From NCBI GenBank assembly GCA_944380285.1, contig CALWGZ010000001.1:124001-188000 (forward strand): a stretch of 64,000 bases of DNA, read 5' to 3'. How positions within the stretch are numbered: the first letter of the stretch is position 1; each line of letters begins with the position of its first letter. Both the position numbers and the translations under genes were made by a program. Under the pieces are notes generated by a model. The model was not told where the DNA came from and ran no database searches. It saw only the letters and a list, made by a program, of their open reading frames with translations. Below are positions 25,057 to 32,629 of this stretch, in pieces. The stretch is from an uncultured Christensenellaceae bacterium (GTDB lineage Bacteria; Bacillota; Clostridia; Christensenellales; UBA3700).

Positions 25057-26967
25057 TTATTCGCCGCTTTGACCGCTCTGCGCGGCTGCGCTTTCGGTCA
25101 TGAGCTGCATCATTTTGTGTTGCTTTATGTGCTCGTCCATCTCGTCATAGAGCGACTTGTCGCCAAAGACGCGGTCTTCGAGCAGCGATTTGATATGTTC
25201 GGCGATGTGAGTCTCGTGGTCGTCGTATTCGCATACGGCAAGCGGCTCTTTGCCGAGCGCGAGATTTTCGCGCATCGCCCTCTTTCTCTGACACTCGTCG
25301 ACGTCGCGTCCGCTCTCCCAATTGCCCATCCCGAGCATCTCGAGGATCTTGACCTTGGTGCGGCGGTCGATGCGCCCGTTTTCGTCCGCGAGCACTCCCA
25401 TGCGGATGAGTTCGAGCACCATGTTGCGGCGGCTCGCGAGAGTGTCGTTGAGCTCGTTTTCGCAATCGAACACGAGGTCGTCGCAGCTGAGGTCGGACGC
25501 GGTGAAGTAGGTCAGCTCCGGCTCTCCGTTTTCACCGGCGAGCCGCTTGAAGCGCACTCCCGTGCCGAATTGCTTGTAGAGGCGCACTATCTTTGCGCAC
25601 ACGTCCTTTACGCACAATCTGATCGAGTCGGACGTGATCGCAAGGCGGGTGTCGTCCTGTTCGACGAGCAGCGAGATCGCGGTACCCGACATCGAGCCGT
25701 AGGTCTGCGAGTATTTGCTCAATTCGCTGACGCCGCTGATCGTGATGAACTCGGACAGCAGCCGCTCTTCCTCATAGCGGAAGTCGGTGGGCACGTTGCC
25801 CGCGTCCATGAAGCGCGGCTTGTCCGCACCCTGGCGATAGACGAGCACTTTGCCCGGGCTCAATCCCTCTTCTTCGAGGTTGTCGATGTCGACCGAGCCG
25901 TCCTCGACCAGCAGCACGCCCATCGCGATGCGGTTCATGAACTCATGCTTGCGGTTCTTGACCGCGTTGTAGCTGCGTTGCAGCGGAATCATCCTCTCGA
26001 CGACGCTCGTGCCGAAAAAGCACCCCGTCTTTTCCAGGCACTTCATCTGCGAAAAGGGGAAGCCCCTCTGCCCGTGGTCGCCGGTGACAAAAGGCAGCGC
26101 GCCGAGGTGCAGCAGCTTGCCGCCCGCGACGATCGCAAGCTCTCCCTGCGGCTTTGAGCGCGAAGGCAGAGTGTACCTCTCGATGACGACGCAATGATCG
26201 GGCACGGTCGTCGACGTCACGCCGAGCGCGTTGCCCCTGCCCGGGGCCGCTCCGTCCAGCGAGAACACGTCCACTTCCGTCCCCTCTACCTCGACGTCCC
26301 ACAAGTCCTTGATCTCGGCGACGGAATACGCCTTGGCGTGTATGATCGTGCGGCACTCGTCGATGGGCGAGCACACGTCGTCGGGGAAGATCTCGAACGG
26401 CGGCACGACCGTGATCCTCGCCTCTCCGGCGCGTATCTCGCCCCCGCCCTCGTCAAAGCCGACGACCTCGCCCAAAGCCCCGTCCCAGACCGTCTTGAAA
26501 AAACAGCTGCCCGTCACTTCGCTCCATCCGATCGCCTTGTTGATGAGCCGCGGCATGCCGTTCTGTTCGGTGACCGCCTTGATGAGCGCGGTCGACAGCT
26601 TGGCGGCGCCTGTGTCGGCGTCGTCGCTGCTGAACGGCATCACGGTCACGCCGACCTTGGTGCGCGACAGCTTGGACTGCCTCGTCTCGACGATGGACGC
26701 GATGTGGTTGTAGACCTCCCTCTCCTGCCAAAAATAGCGGCTGTTCCCCTCGCCTATCTCGCCGCCGGGCAAGATCTCGCAATATTGGTTGCCCTCGACG
26801 AAATTCATGTTGAGCCGCCATTGCAATTCGAGCGGACGCCTCGCCTCGCGGCGGCGTTCGTAGTCCTCGGTGACGTCCTTGACGACGTCCTCGGCAAACA
26901 CGCCGTCCGTCGCCGCAAACGGGCTCTGTTCCTCGCCCTCGGGCACGATGCTCCTGTCCTCACTCAT
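25057..26967 (-). CDS. Phage portal protein (podovirus/P22-like length)
   Basis: 636 residues, within the range of podovirus portals. Features include WRLNMNFVEGNQYCEI near the N-terminus, a VEVTGSCFFK-like strand, a large clip/wing region, LQRSYNAVKNRKHEFMNR (the long channel helix), and YSQTYGSMSGTAISLLVEQ, a motif common in this portal group. The C-terminus is a charged helix (HIKQHKMMQLM). It would form the dodecameric DNA gate at one capsid vertex and dock the terminase encoded two genes upstream. Confidence 0.82.
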   Translation of the reverse strand: MSEDRSIVPEGEEQSPFAATDGVFAEDVVKDVTEDYERRREARRPLELQWRLNMNFVEGNQYCEILPGGEIGEGNSRYFWQEREVYNHIASIVETRQSKLSRTKVGVTVMPFSSDDADTGAAKLSTALIKAVTEQNGMPRLINKAIGWSEVTGSCFFKTVWDGALGEVVGFDEGGGEIRAGEARITVVPPFEIFPDDVCSPIDECRTIIHAKAYSVAEIKDLWDVEVEGTEVDVFSLDGAAPGRGNALGVTSTTVPDHCVVIERYTLPSRSKPQGELAIVAGGKLLHLGALPFVTGDHGQRGFPFSQMKCLEKTGCFFGTSVVERMIPLQRSYNAVKNRKHEFMNRIAMGVLLVEDGSVDIDNLEEEGLSPGKVLVYRQGADKPRFMDAGNVPTDFRYEEERLLSEFITISGVSELSKYSQTYGSMSGTAISLLVEQDDTRLAITSDSIRLCVKDVCAKIVRLYKQFGTGVRFKRLAGENGEPELTYFTASDLSCDDLVFDCENELNDTLASRRNMVLELIRMGVLADENGRIDRRTKVKILEMLGMGNWESGRDVDECQRKRAMRENLALGKEPLAVCEYDDHETHIAEHIKSLLEDRVFGDKSLYDEMDEHIKQHKMMQLMTESAAAQSGQSGE

Positions 26968-27151
26968 CTCCCTTCACCTCTTCGTCCGGCTTTGTCGCCT
27001 TGTCCATCGCCGCGCAGATCGCAAGAGCGCAATCTTCGCACAGCGCGATCGAGAAGCGCTTGCTCCCCGTCTTTGAGAAGGAATACACCGCCCTTCCCCC
27101 GCAGCCGGGCATGTCGCAGCCCGCCTTTACGCCTATCTTTTGCACCTTCAT
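26960..27151 (-). CDS. Small zinc-ribbon-like protein between terminase and portal
   Basis: 63 residues with four Cys in two pairs (CDMPGCGG and CEDCALAIC), consistent with a small zinc-bound fold. GGAGG precedes the ATG at 27151, its start overlaps the upstream stop (ATGA), and its end overlaps the portal start by 8 bp, so it is translated with the late genes. No family assignment; perhaps a nucleic-acid or packaging accessory. Confidence 0.6.
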   Translation of the reverse strand: MKVQKIGVKAGCDMPGCGGRAVYSFSKTGSKRFSIALCEDCALAICAAMDKATKPDEEVKGDE

Positions 27152-27456
27152 TTTTTCGCCTCCCCGTCCGCCGACGCGGACTTCAATTTTGACAGCAGCT
27201 TTGCTTTGAGCGCGGCGAGCTGTTCGTCGCTGTAACCTTTGAGCTCTCTCAATTTGCTCTCCCTCTCGAGCACCGCCTTGATCGCGGCGGTGTCGGGCGG
27301 GACATACTTCATCGAGACGCGCCGCTTGGTGACGTTGTCGTTTTCGTCATACTCTTCGACGCTCTCTTCGACATAGTAGCCGAGCGCCTTTTTGAGCATG
27401 ATCCCGTCAAGATCGTCTCCCTTTTTTGCGCTCGGTCTCACGATTTTCTTTGGCAC
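27148..27456 (-). CDS. Small phage DNA-packaging-associated protein
   Basis: 102 residues from a GTG at 27456 with a strong GGGAGGTG site 5 nt upstream. It has a GYYVEESVEEYDENDN segment followed by KYVPPDTAAIKAVLE. A VPPDTTAI-type motif is common in small proteins encoded beside phage terminases, some annotated as small terminase subunits. The C-terminus is a Lys/Ala helix. It lies 3 bp after the large terminase, so a packaging role is likely; small-terminase identity is tentative. Confidence 0.55.
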   Translation of the reverse strand: MPKKIVRPSAKKGDDLDGIMLKKALGYYVEESVEEYDENDNVTKRRVSMKYVPPDTAAIKAVLERESKLRELKGYSDEQLAALKAKLLSKLKSASADGEAKK

Positions 27457-27459
27457 GAT

Positions 27460-28926
27460 TCACCTCCCGATTTTTCCTGCCCGTGTCGACAGCAGGTTTC
27501 TTTTGTGCGCCCTGATCAACTTTTGCTTGTCCTTTTGGACGATGGTCAATTCGCCGTTTTCGCGGCGCGCGGGCTGAGGGCGCGACATCACGAAATAGCG
27601 CAATGCGTCGAGCGCGTGGTCGTCCTTTTTGACGGGGCTGTCGCCCGTGCCCCACCAATAGGATTTGAGCTCGCGGATCAGGTTGTCGCAGCACGAAAAG
27701 ATCTTGATGCGCCCCTCGGCGAAGTATTGCTTGACCCTTGCGATGCCGCTCCACAGCTCCTTGTTGACCCTCGTGTCGACCGCGATGCCGTGCTCGAAAA
27801 AGAGTTCGGCGACGCTCTTGCTGCCCGACAGCGTGCGCTGACCTGCGGCGCTGTCGATGAGCGCGTGCAGTCTGCCGTCGCTCCCCCTTTTCCAATCCAG
27901 CTTGTCGGCAAGGTCGAGTATCTTGTCCGCGTGATAGCCGACCTCTCTGCCCGCCTCGTACCACTCGCCGACGACATAGATGACGCCGTCCCAATCGACC
28001 GCGAAAAACAGGCACGCGAGGGGGTTGCGAAGCCCCGGGTCGATCGAGACGTTCTCCTGCCACTCCTTTGGGAAGTCGAACGGCTCGATGACGTCACGCG
28101 ACGGGTCGAATTCGCGGTAGACAGCCCCCTCCGACACCGAGAATCTGCCGTACCGCCTCATCGCAAGCTCGCTCTCGTCCAGGCTTGCCGACACGCGCTC
28201 TATCTCCCTCTTGTCGAGAAAGGGGTTGTCGCTCCACTCGATGTGTTCGTGCCACACCTCGGGGTCGCCGCCGCTGTTCATGTAGATCTCGTCATAGACC
28301 CACGTCAAGCCTTTGAGCGGAGTCATCGTCCCCCAGATCTCGCCGCACTTGTCGAGGACGCGCATCTTGCATTCGCGGTAGATGTCGAGCGGCGGCTCCT
28401 CGTCGAACCAGACGAAGTCGAGCGACGCGCCCTGAAACTTTTCGCGCCCCTGATCGCAGCTCTTGAACGCGATCTTGGACAGCCCGCCGAACACGTTTTT
28501 GATCAACATGTAGTCGATTATCCCTCGCGACGGCGCCTCTTTCCGACCCGACGACATCACGATCTCCTCTATCCAATCGGGGTCGAGATAGCGCAAGATC
28601 TTTGCCTGCGCGACGTCGCGCTGCACCTCGTACGACAGCGACACCACCCACCCTTCCGCTCCGTCTCTGTTTGCGCGATAGGGATGTATCCCCCTCGCCC
28701 ACCACACCGCCTCGACCGCGCCGCACTCCGTCTTGCCGCTGCGGTTGCCGCCGAACACCCACCGGTTGCGTTTGAGGCAGCGGTGAAAAGCCATCTGCTT
28801 TTGGTGCACCTTTTTGCCCTTGTTGTAGCGTTTGAGCGCGCCGTTGCGATACCGCCTCTCCTCCTCCGCCTGTATGTCGAGGATGTCGGCGAGCAGCTTC
28901 AGTTCGCGCTCTTTTGACGTTGCCAT
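27460..28926 (-). CDS. terL: Phage terminase large subunit
   Basis: 488 residues with both activities intact. The packaging ATPase has Walker A GGNRSGKT (59-66) and Walker B FVWFDEE (171-177); the RNase-H-like nuclease has SIDPG (Asp296), an IDSAAG strand near residue 363, and KKDDHALDALRYF near 437-449. The motor would load DNA through the portal encoded downstream. AGGAGG precedes the ATG. All key residues are present, so the gene does not look decayed. Confidence 0.92.
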   Translation of the reverse strand: MATSKERELKLLADILDIQAEEERRYRNGALKRYNKGKKVHQKQMAFHRCLKRNRWVFGGNRSGKTECGAVEAVWWARGIHPYRANRDGAEGWVVSLSYEVQRDVAQAKILRYLDPDWIEEIVMSSGRKEAPSRGIIDYMLIKNVFGGLSKIAFKSCDQGREKFQGASLDFVWFDEEPPLDIYRECKMRVLDKCGEIWGTMTPLKGLTWVYDEIYMNSGGDPEVWHEHIEWSDNPFLDKREIERVSASLDESELAMRRYGRFSVSEGAVYREFDPSRDVIEPFDFPKEWQENVSIDPGLRNPLACLFFAVDWDGVIYVVGEWYEAGREVGYHADKILDLADKLDWKRGSDGRLHALIDSAAGQRTLSGSKSVAELFFEHGIAVDTRVNKELWSGIARVKQYFAEGRIKIFSCCDNLIRELKSYWWGTGDSPVKKDDHALDALRYFVMSRPQPARRENGELTIVQKDKQKLIRAHKRNLLSTRAGKIGR

Positions 28927-28981
28927 ATTCCCTCCTTCAACTTCTTTCGCTCAAAATTTGCTTTTTGCGCGCAATTTGCCA

Positions 28982-29009
28982 TTGCGTTTTGCTCCGAATA
29001 GTGTATAAT
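28982..29009 (+). promoter_or_regulatory. Promoter of the plus-strand secreted-protein gene
   Basis: TTGCGT (28982-28987), 16 bp, TATAAT (29004-29009). A GGAGAA ribosome site precedes the ATG at 29034. It lets the gene be expressed independently of the surrounding minus-strand phage genes. Confidence 0.6.
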
Positions 29010-29033
29010 ATAGGTATACCATTCGGAGAAGTT

Positions 29034-29828
29034 ATGAAAAGATCTTGTTCACTCATTCTGCTCCTCGCCGTCGCCCTGACCATGCTTTTCGGCATGAACG
29101 CAGTCGCCGCCGACGAGACCGAGCAGGTACAATATCAAGTCACGACCGACCTCGACGTCTATGTCGCGGACGGCGACGGCTACGCCAAAGTGTTTTCCGT
29201 CCCCGACTCCTACTACGTCTTCAAGAGCGGCGAAGCGGTGGGCGACTACACCCCGATCGTATACGGCAACCTGACCGACGCGCCGCAATTCTTCGTCAAG
29301 ACGAGCGAACTGCGCGCCAACGCCAAGATCGACGACTGGGACCTTTCGGACGATCCGTATCGCGGCGCATACCTTTCGGCGTCCGTCACCGTGACCGCGA
29401 CCGGAACGCTGACCGTCGCGACCCCCGCCGGCACGACTTCAAACCTCAACGCCGACGACGTCACGATCACGCAGTTTTACGGCATCCGCACCGAGGACAA
29501 TTCCGCCGGCGTTTTGCCCGGTACATACCTGTTTGTGCGCATTGATTACACCGTTCTCGGCAACACCGTGACCTCGGACGTGCTCATCCCCGCAGGCTCG
29601 ACTTCGGTGCCGGCGATCTCGCTGACGAGCGTCCCCCTTCACCACGAAGAGAAACCCGACATCACCCCCGACGACCCGGTCATCGACACCCCCGGCGACG
29701 CCGCCGAGCCCGGTCAGGGCAATGTCGTCAGAGGGATCATGATCGCGCTCATCTGCGTGCTGTGCGTGGTGGTGATCTTCCTCATCTTTAAGCCTGTCAA
29801 AAACCGCAAAGACCGCTATGATCTTTGA
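29034..29828 (+). CDS. Secreted, C-terminally membrane-anchored protein, unknown (possible phage moron)
   Basis: 264 residues: signal peptide (KRSCSLILLLAVALTMLFG..., cleavage near AVAA), a beta-rich extracellular part with an SH3-like look (VTTDLDVYVADGDGYAKVF) and a second Thr/Val-rich sandwich (ASVTVTATGTLTVATPAGT), a Pro/Asp linker (PDITPDDPVIDTPGD), one membrane helix (IMIALICVLCVVVIFLIF) and a basic tail. It lies between the cassette's regulator and terminase genes, on the opposite strand with its own promoter, the hallmark of a moron expressed in the lysogen. Its stop codon is inside hairpin A of the repeat that follows. No family recognised. Confidence 0.75.
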   Translation: MKRSCSLILLLAVALTMLFGMNAVAADETEQVQYQVTTDLDVYVADGDGYAKVFSVPDSYYVFKSGEAVGDYTPIVYGNLTDAPQFFVKTSELRANAKIDDWDLSDDPYRGAYLSASVTVTATGTLTVATPAGTTSNLNADDVTITQFYGIRTEDNSAGVLPGTYLFVRIDYTVLGNTVTSDVLIPAGSTSVPAISLTSVPLHHEEKPDITPDDPVIDTPGDAAEPGQGNVVRGIMIALICVLCVVVIFLIFKPVKNRKDRYDL

Positions 29829-30048
29829 GGGGCAACCCAAAAATTGACGCTTCGAATCAAACCGCGCGCGTTTGCATCGCAAACAGTGCGCGGTTTTTCA
29901 TACTCGCTATTTTTGGTTTTCCCCTCAATACTCCCCTTCCCACGCACGCTCATTCACCATTCGCGACCGCGCAAGGGGCGCCTTGCCAAAAGCGCGGTTT
30001 TGGCGCGGCGCGTTATCGAGTCGCGCGAGAAGCGCGGTTTCGCGCGAC
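29825..30048 (+). repeat. Structured intergenic repeat family, copy 1
   Basis: Three hairpins in order. Hairpin A (29825-29928): outer arms TTGAGGGG and CCCCTCAA, then AACC.AAAAAT with ATTTTTGGTT, and an inner AAACCGCGC/GCGCGGTTT helix. A linker TACTCCCC follows. Hairpin C (29978-30011): CCAAA arms with TTTGG around the loop AGCGCGGT. Hairpin D (30020-30048): GTCGCGCGA and TCGCGCGAC around GAAGCGCGGTT. Copy 3 at 44494 keeps the same layout with different but still complementary stems. Hairpin A includes the stop codon of the preceding gene and may also terminate it. Confidence 0.8.
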
Positions 30049-30192
30049 GGTGATCGTCGCTTTATCCGCTTTACGATCAAGGCTTGGTCTTTGGCTGTGT
30101 TATGCGGATACGCTCCCCTCTCGCAACCTGCGCGGCACAAATCCACACCACTCTCTGCGGTCAATTTTTATTGTCAATGTTTGCTTTAAGTT

Positions 30193-30310
30193 GCGACCGA
30201 GCAAGGGGCGCCTTGCCAAAAGCGCGGTTTTGGCGCGGCGCGTTATCGAGTCGCGCGAGAAGCGCGGTTTCGCGCGACATTTTCTGTTCCGCACCACCTT
30301 TGGGGTGCGG
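30193..30310 (+). repeat. Structured intergenic repeat family, copy 2 (lacks hairpin A)
   Basis: Bases 30193-30278 repeat 29963-30048 with one mismatch in 86, covering hairpins C and D. Unlike copy 1 it continues with ATTTTCTGT and a further hairpin, CCGCACC (30289-30295) with GGTGCGG (30304-30310); copy 3 has the same continuation. The gap 30049-30192 holds no gene. Confidence 0.8.
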
Positions 30311-30607
30311 CATTCATTCACGTCTTGGGCGTCAAACGGCGAATAACGGCACATCTTGGCGTCTCATCTGCGCGTCTCGGGCGCGGTCACGGACAGACGT
30401 CCGGTTGGGCCGCGCCTCTCGCGTTTGTTCGCCGCTAATCTGCACCATTCTTCGCCGTTTGATAAAGCTCGTTTGCGCGCTTTTGCGTTTCAGAGAACGT
30501 CCGCGTAACATTGAGAATCAATTCTTTGCATACTTTGATCAAGTTTGATTGCAAATTGATCTATGCGGATGCGCTCCCTCCCCCTTCTCAGCCCGTGTGA
30601 ATTATTT
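30311..30607. other. Gene-free stretch after repeat copy 2
   Basis: No gene, promoter or RNA could be supported. A phrase TATGCGGATGCGCTCCC at 30564 echoes ATGCGGATACGCTCCC at 30101, so the repeat family may extend further in weak form. It ends at the stop of the minus-strand regulator at 30608. Confidence 0.35.
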
Positions 30608-31174
30608 CTATGCCGGTCGTTCGAGTGCGTCGAGTGAGGCGCGAAATGCGTCCGGCGTTCCGTAGGCGGGCGTCTCGTGCCGAGGGATAGGGGTCGGGTG
30701 TTTGAGGCGCCTCTTCTTTTCGGTGACGCGCTCCCTTATCTTGTCGAACAGCACATCTTTGCCGAAGCGCGCGCAAAACCACTCCTCACCGTACCCTTGC
30801 ACACTACACGCCCGAGCGAAGCTGAGCAGCGCCCCGCGCAGCTTGCGCCGAGCGACGGTCAGCGATAGCCCGATCCTGGCAGCGTGATCGGCAAGCTCCA
30901 TCCTCTCGACGCACACCTCTTTGAGCATCAGCGCCTTGTCCTCGCCGATACGCCTCAAACTCTCGCCGATCAAGACGTGAGCGTTGATGTAGTTCTCGAT
31001 GCGTTTGTTGCAATCGATGATCCTGTCCATGAGTTCGACGATGTCGCCGCCGTAACTGTACCCCGAAAGCGCAAGCCGCTGCGCCTCCGCCTTTGCCGCC
31101 TTGACCGCCGAGGGCAGGTATCCGTATGCCCCCAGCAGTACCTTTGTCCATTCGTTGTTGTGTTTTTGTTTCAT
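30608..31174 (-). CDS. Sigma-region-4/ArpU-like phage late regulator
   Basis: 188 residues. After an N-terminal helical region (KVLLGAYGYLPSAVKAAKAE) and an RIENYINAHVLIGE segment comes a helix-turn-helix of sigma-70 region 4 type, about residues 88-118 (MELADHAARIGLSLTVARRK), then a basic tail. Proteins of the ArpU/DUF1492/RinA kind sit just upstream of terminase genes and switch on late transcription; position and fold fit. GGAGG precedes the ATG, and an SOS box stands above its promoter, so DNA damage should induce it. It could also act partly as a small terminase; the region-4-like HTH argues for a regulator. Confidence 0.7.
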   Translation of the reverse strand: MKQKHNNEWTKVLLGAYGYLPSAVKAAKAEAQRLALSGYSYGGDIVELMDRIIDCNKRIENYINAHVLIGESLRRIGEDKALMLKEVCVERMELADHAARIGLSLTVARRKLRGALLSFARACSVQGYGEEWFCARFGKDVLFDKIRERVTEKKRRLKHPTPIPRHETPAYGTPDAFRASLDALERPA

Positions 31175-31191
31175 CTTTGCCCTCCGATGAC

Positions 31192-31220
31192 AGTATAAGG
31201 CACACTTTGACGAAAATCAA
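31192..31220 (-). promoter_or_regulatory. Promoter of the phage-cassette regulator
   Basis: Minus strand: TTGATT (31220-31215), 17-bp spacer, TATACT (31197-31192); GGAGG at 31185-31181 follows at once, so the leader is about 11 nt. Confidence 0.65.
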
Positions 31221-31239
31221 GTTTACGCGCCACTTTTTT

Positions 31240-31251
31240 GAACATATGTTC
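31240..31251. promoter_or_regulatory. DinR/LexA-type SOS box
   Basis: GAACATATGTTC is a perfect 12-bp palindrome matching the Gram-positive SOS box GAAC-N4-GTTC. It lies 20 bp upstream of the -35 box of the regulator gene. A GTTC half-site follows at 31260-31263. LexA control of this cassette is inferred. Confidence 0.7.
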
Positions 31252-31850
31252 ACATTTCTGTTCACATTATCGCCCTTTTAATATGACAACGTATGGCAAG
31301 TTTAGGACACTTTTTCAAAAAAGTTTTGAACTTGTCGATCGCCGAAAACTTCAATGTTTTCGGGCACTTTTCGCCATCCGACGGCTCTTTTGCCGCCCTC
31401 TTTCAAGCAGCGTTCGCAAACACGAAAAAAAGTTGAAAATTTTTTGAAAATGTTGTTCGTCTACCGAACATTTTTTGCCCCGTTTTTGCGATTTTACCCC
31501 CCCTTCGGCGTCGGGAGAACACTCCTTTGCTTTGCCCGCGTCCCTGAACCGCGCGTCCTCTCCCCAGCTGCCTCGGACTCGGCTGCGTTGCGGTGGCAAC
31601 TTTAGAGATGCCGTACATCTTGCGCGCGTTATTTTATATCATCATATTTGCTGCCGCTTGGATAACATCTCCCGCATTCACGGATAACCTTGCCGAGTTG
31701 CCGCTGATTGCCGAAACTCGATGTTGCATCCGCATTAGCTCGTCCGTGCCGTATGTCGTTCCCGCCATTTGCATGCAGGGGCTTGCGCGGAGTTTGCGGG
31801 GCGATCGGCGCGCCGTTTTGAGCTTGCCAACTCGCCCGAACGCAGCAAAA
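31252..31850. other. Gene-free 600-bp stretch right of the phage cassette
   Basis: No supported gene. Visible structure is limited to small hairpins: CCGAAAA/TTTTCGG near 31345-31367, and TGTTCG/CGAACA at 31454-31470 followed by a T-run. The frames here are short and lack ribosome sites. The stretch may include the old right junction of the phage-derived segment; no direct repeat matching the left side near 18.9 kb was found by eye. Confidence 0.4.
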
Positions 31851-31870
31851 ACGCCGCCCGAGGGCGGCGT
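31851..31870 (-). terminator. Terminator of the ileS-rluA operon
   Basis: ACGCCGCCC (31851-31859) and GGGCGGCGT (31862-31870) form a 9-bp GC-rich stem with the U-run (AAAAA on the + strand) on the minus-strand 3' side, 16 bp after the pseudouridine synthase stop. Confidence 0.85.
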
Positions 31871-31885
31871 CTGTCTTTCGCAAAT

Positions 31886-32629
31886 TCAGTCGTTGTACAT
31901 CGGTTTGATCGCCGAGACGTTGAGGTACTTGCCCAGCTCGAACGCCTTCCACGGCACTGTGTCTTCGGGAGGATAGACGATGAAGTTCATCATCTCCTTG
32001 CTCACCGGGTGGACAAAGCGAAGTTCGGTCGCCCAAAGCCCGAGGTCGCGCCCGACGGTGCGCGGATCGGCGCCGTACTTGGCGTCGCCGAACAGCGGAC
32101 AGCCGATCGTCGCCATCTGCACGCGGATCTGATGCGACCTGCCCGTGAACAGCTTGACTCGCACGAGCGCGAAGCCCTGCTTGGTCTCGAGCACGTCGTA
32201 GTGAAGCTCCGCTTTTTTCGCGCCCTCTGTCAGCATCGGGACGACCATTACGACGTTCTTGACCTCGTTCTTTTTGAGATAGTGGACAAGGGTCGCCGAC
32301 TTCTCGCGCGGCACGCCGCAAGTCACGCAAAAGTAGGTCTTTTCGAACTCGCCCGACTTGATCTGCGCGCACAATCTCTCCGCCGCCTTGCTCGTCTTGG
32401 CGAACACCATCACGCCGCCGGTCGGGCGGTCGAGCCTGTGCACCAAGCCGCAATAGACGCTCTCCTTGTCATATTCCTTCATCAAATGCTGCTTGACGAC
32501 GGTCAGCATGTCCGCGTCGCCCGACTCGTCCGCCTGCGACGGCACGTTTGCCGGTTTGACGACGACGATGACGTGCCTGTCCTCGTGCAACACGATCAGA
32601 TCGTCTACGGTGAATTGTCTGTTAGCCAC
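31886..32629 (-). CDS. RluA-family RNA pseudouridine synthase
   Basis: 247 residues from a GTG at 32629 preceded by GGAGG. The catalytic motif HRLDRPTGG (about residues 64-72) contains the invariant Asp; KPANVPSQ, TGRSHQIRVQ and GDAKYG complete the RluA/RluC/RluD signature. There is no N-terminal S4 domain, so it is of the short type that modifies rRNA or tRNA uridines; which site cannot be told. It overlaps the methyltransferase gene upstream by 8 bp and is the last gene of the CNNM-ileS operon. Confidence 0.9.
   Translation of the reverse strand: MANRQFTVDDLIVLHEDRHVIVVVKPANVPSQADESGDADMLTVVKQHLMKEYDKESVYCGLVHRLDRPTGGVMVFAKTSKAAERLCAQIKSGEFEKTYFCVTCGVPREKSATLVHYLKKNEVKNVVMVVPMLTEGAKKAELHYDVLETKQGFALVRVKLFTGRSHQIRVQMATIGCPLFGDAKYGADPRTVGRDLGLWATELRFVHPVSKEMMNFIVYPPEDTVPWKAFELGKYLNVSAIKPMYND

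Noticed and set aside
29844..30548. Several basic open frames across repeat copies 1 and 2
   Set aside because: They arise from the hairpin repeats in different frames and lack ribosome sites.
31634..31774. 46-codon minus-strand frame right of the phage cassette
   Set aside because: No ribosome site, no motif; expected by chance in GC-rich DNA.
18850..31850. Phage attachment repeats flanking the capsid cassette
   Set aside because: No matching direct repeat at the two edges and no tRNA gene could be found by eye; a computed comparison of 18.0-19.0 kb with 31.2-31.9 kb would settle it.
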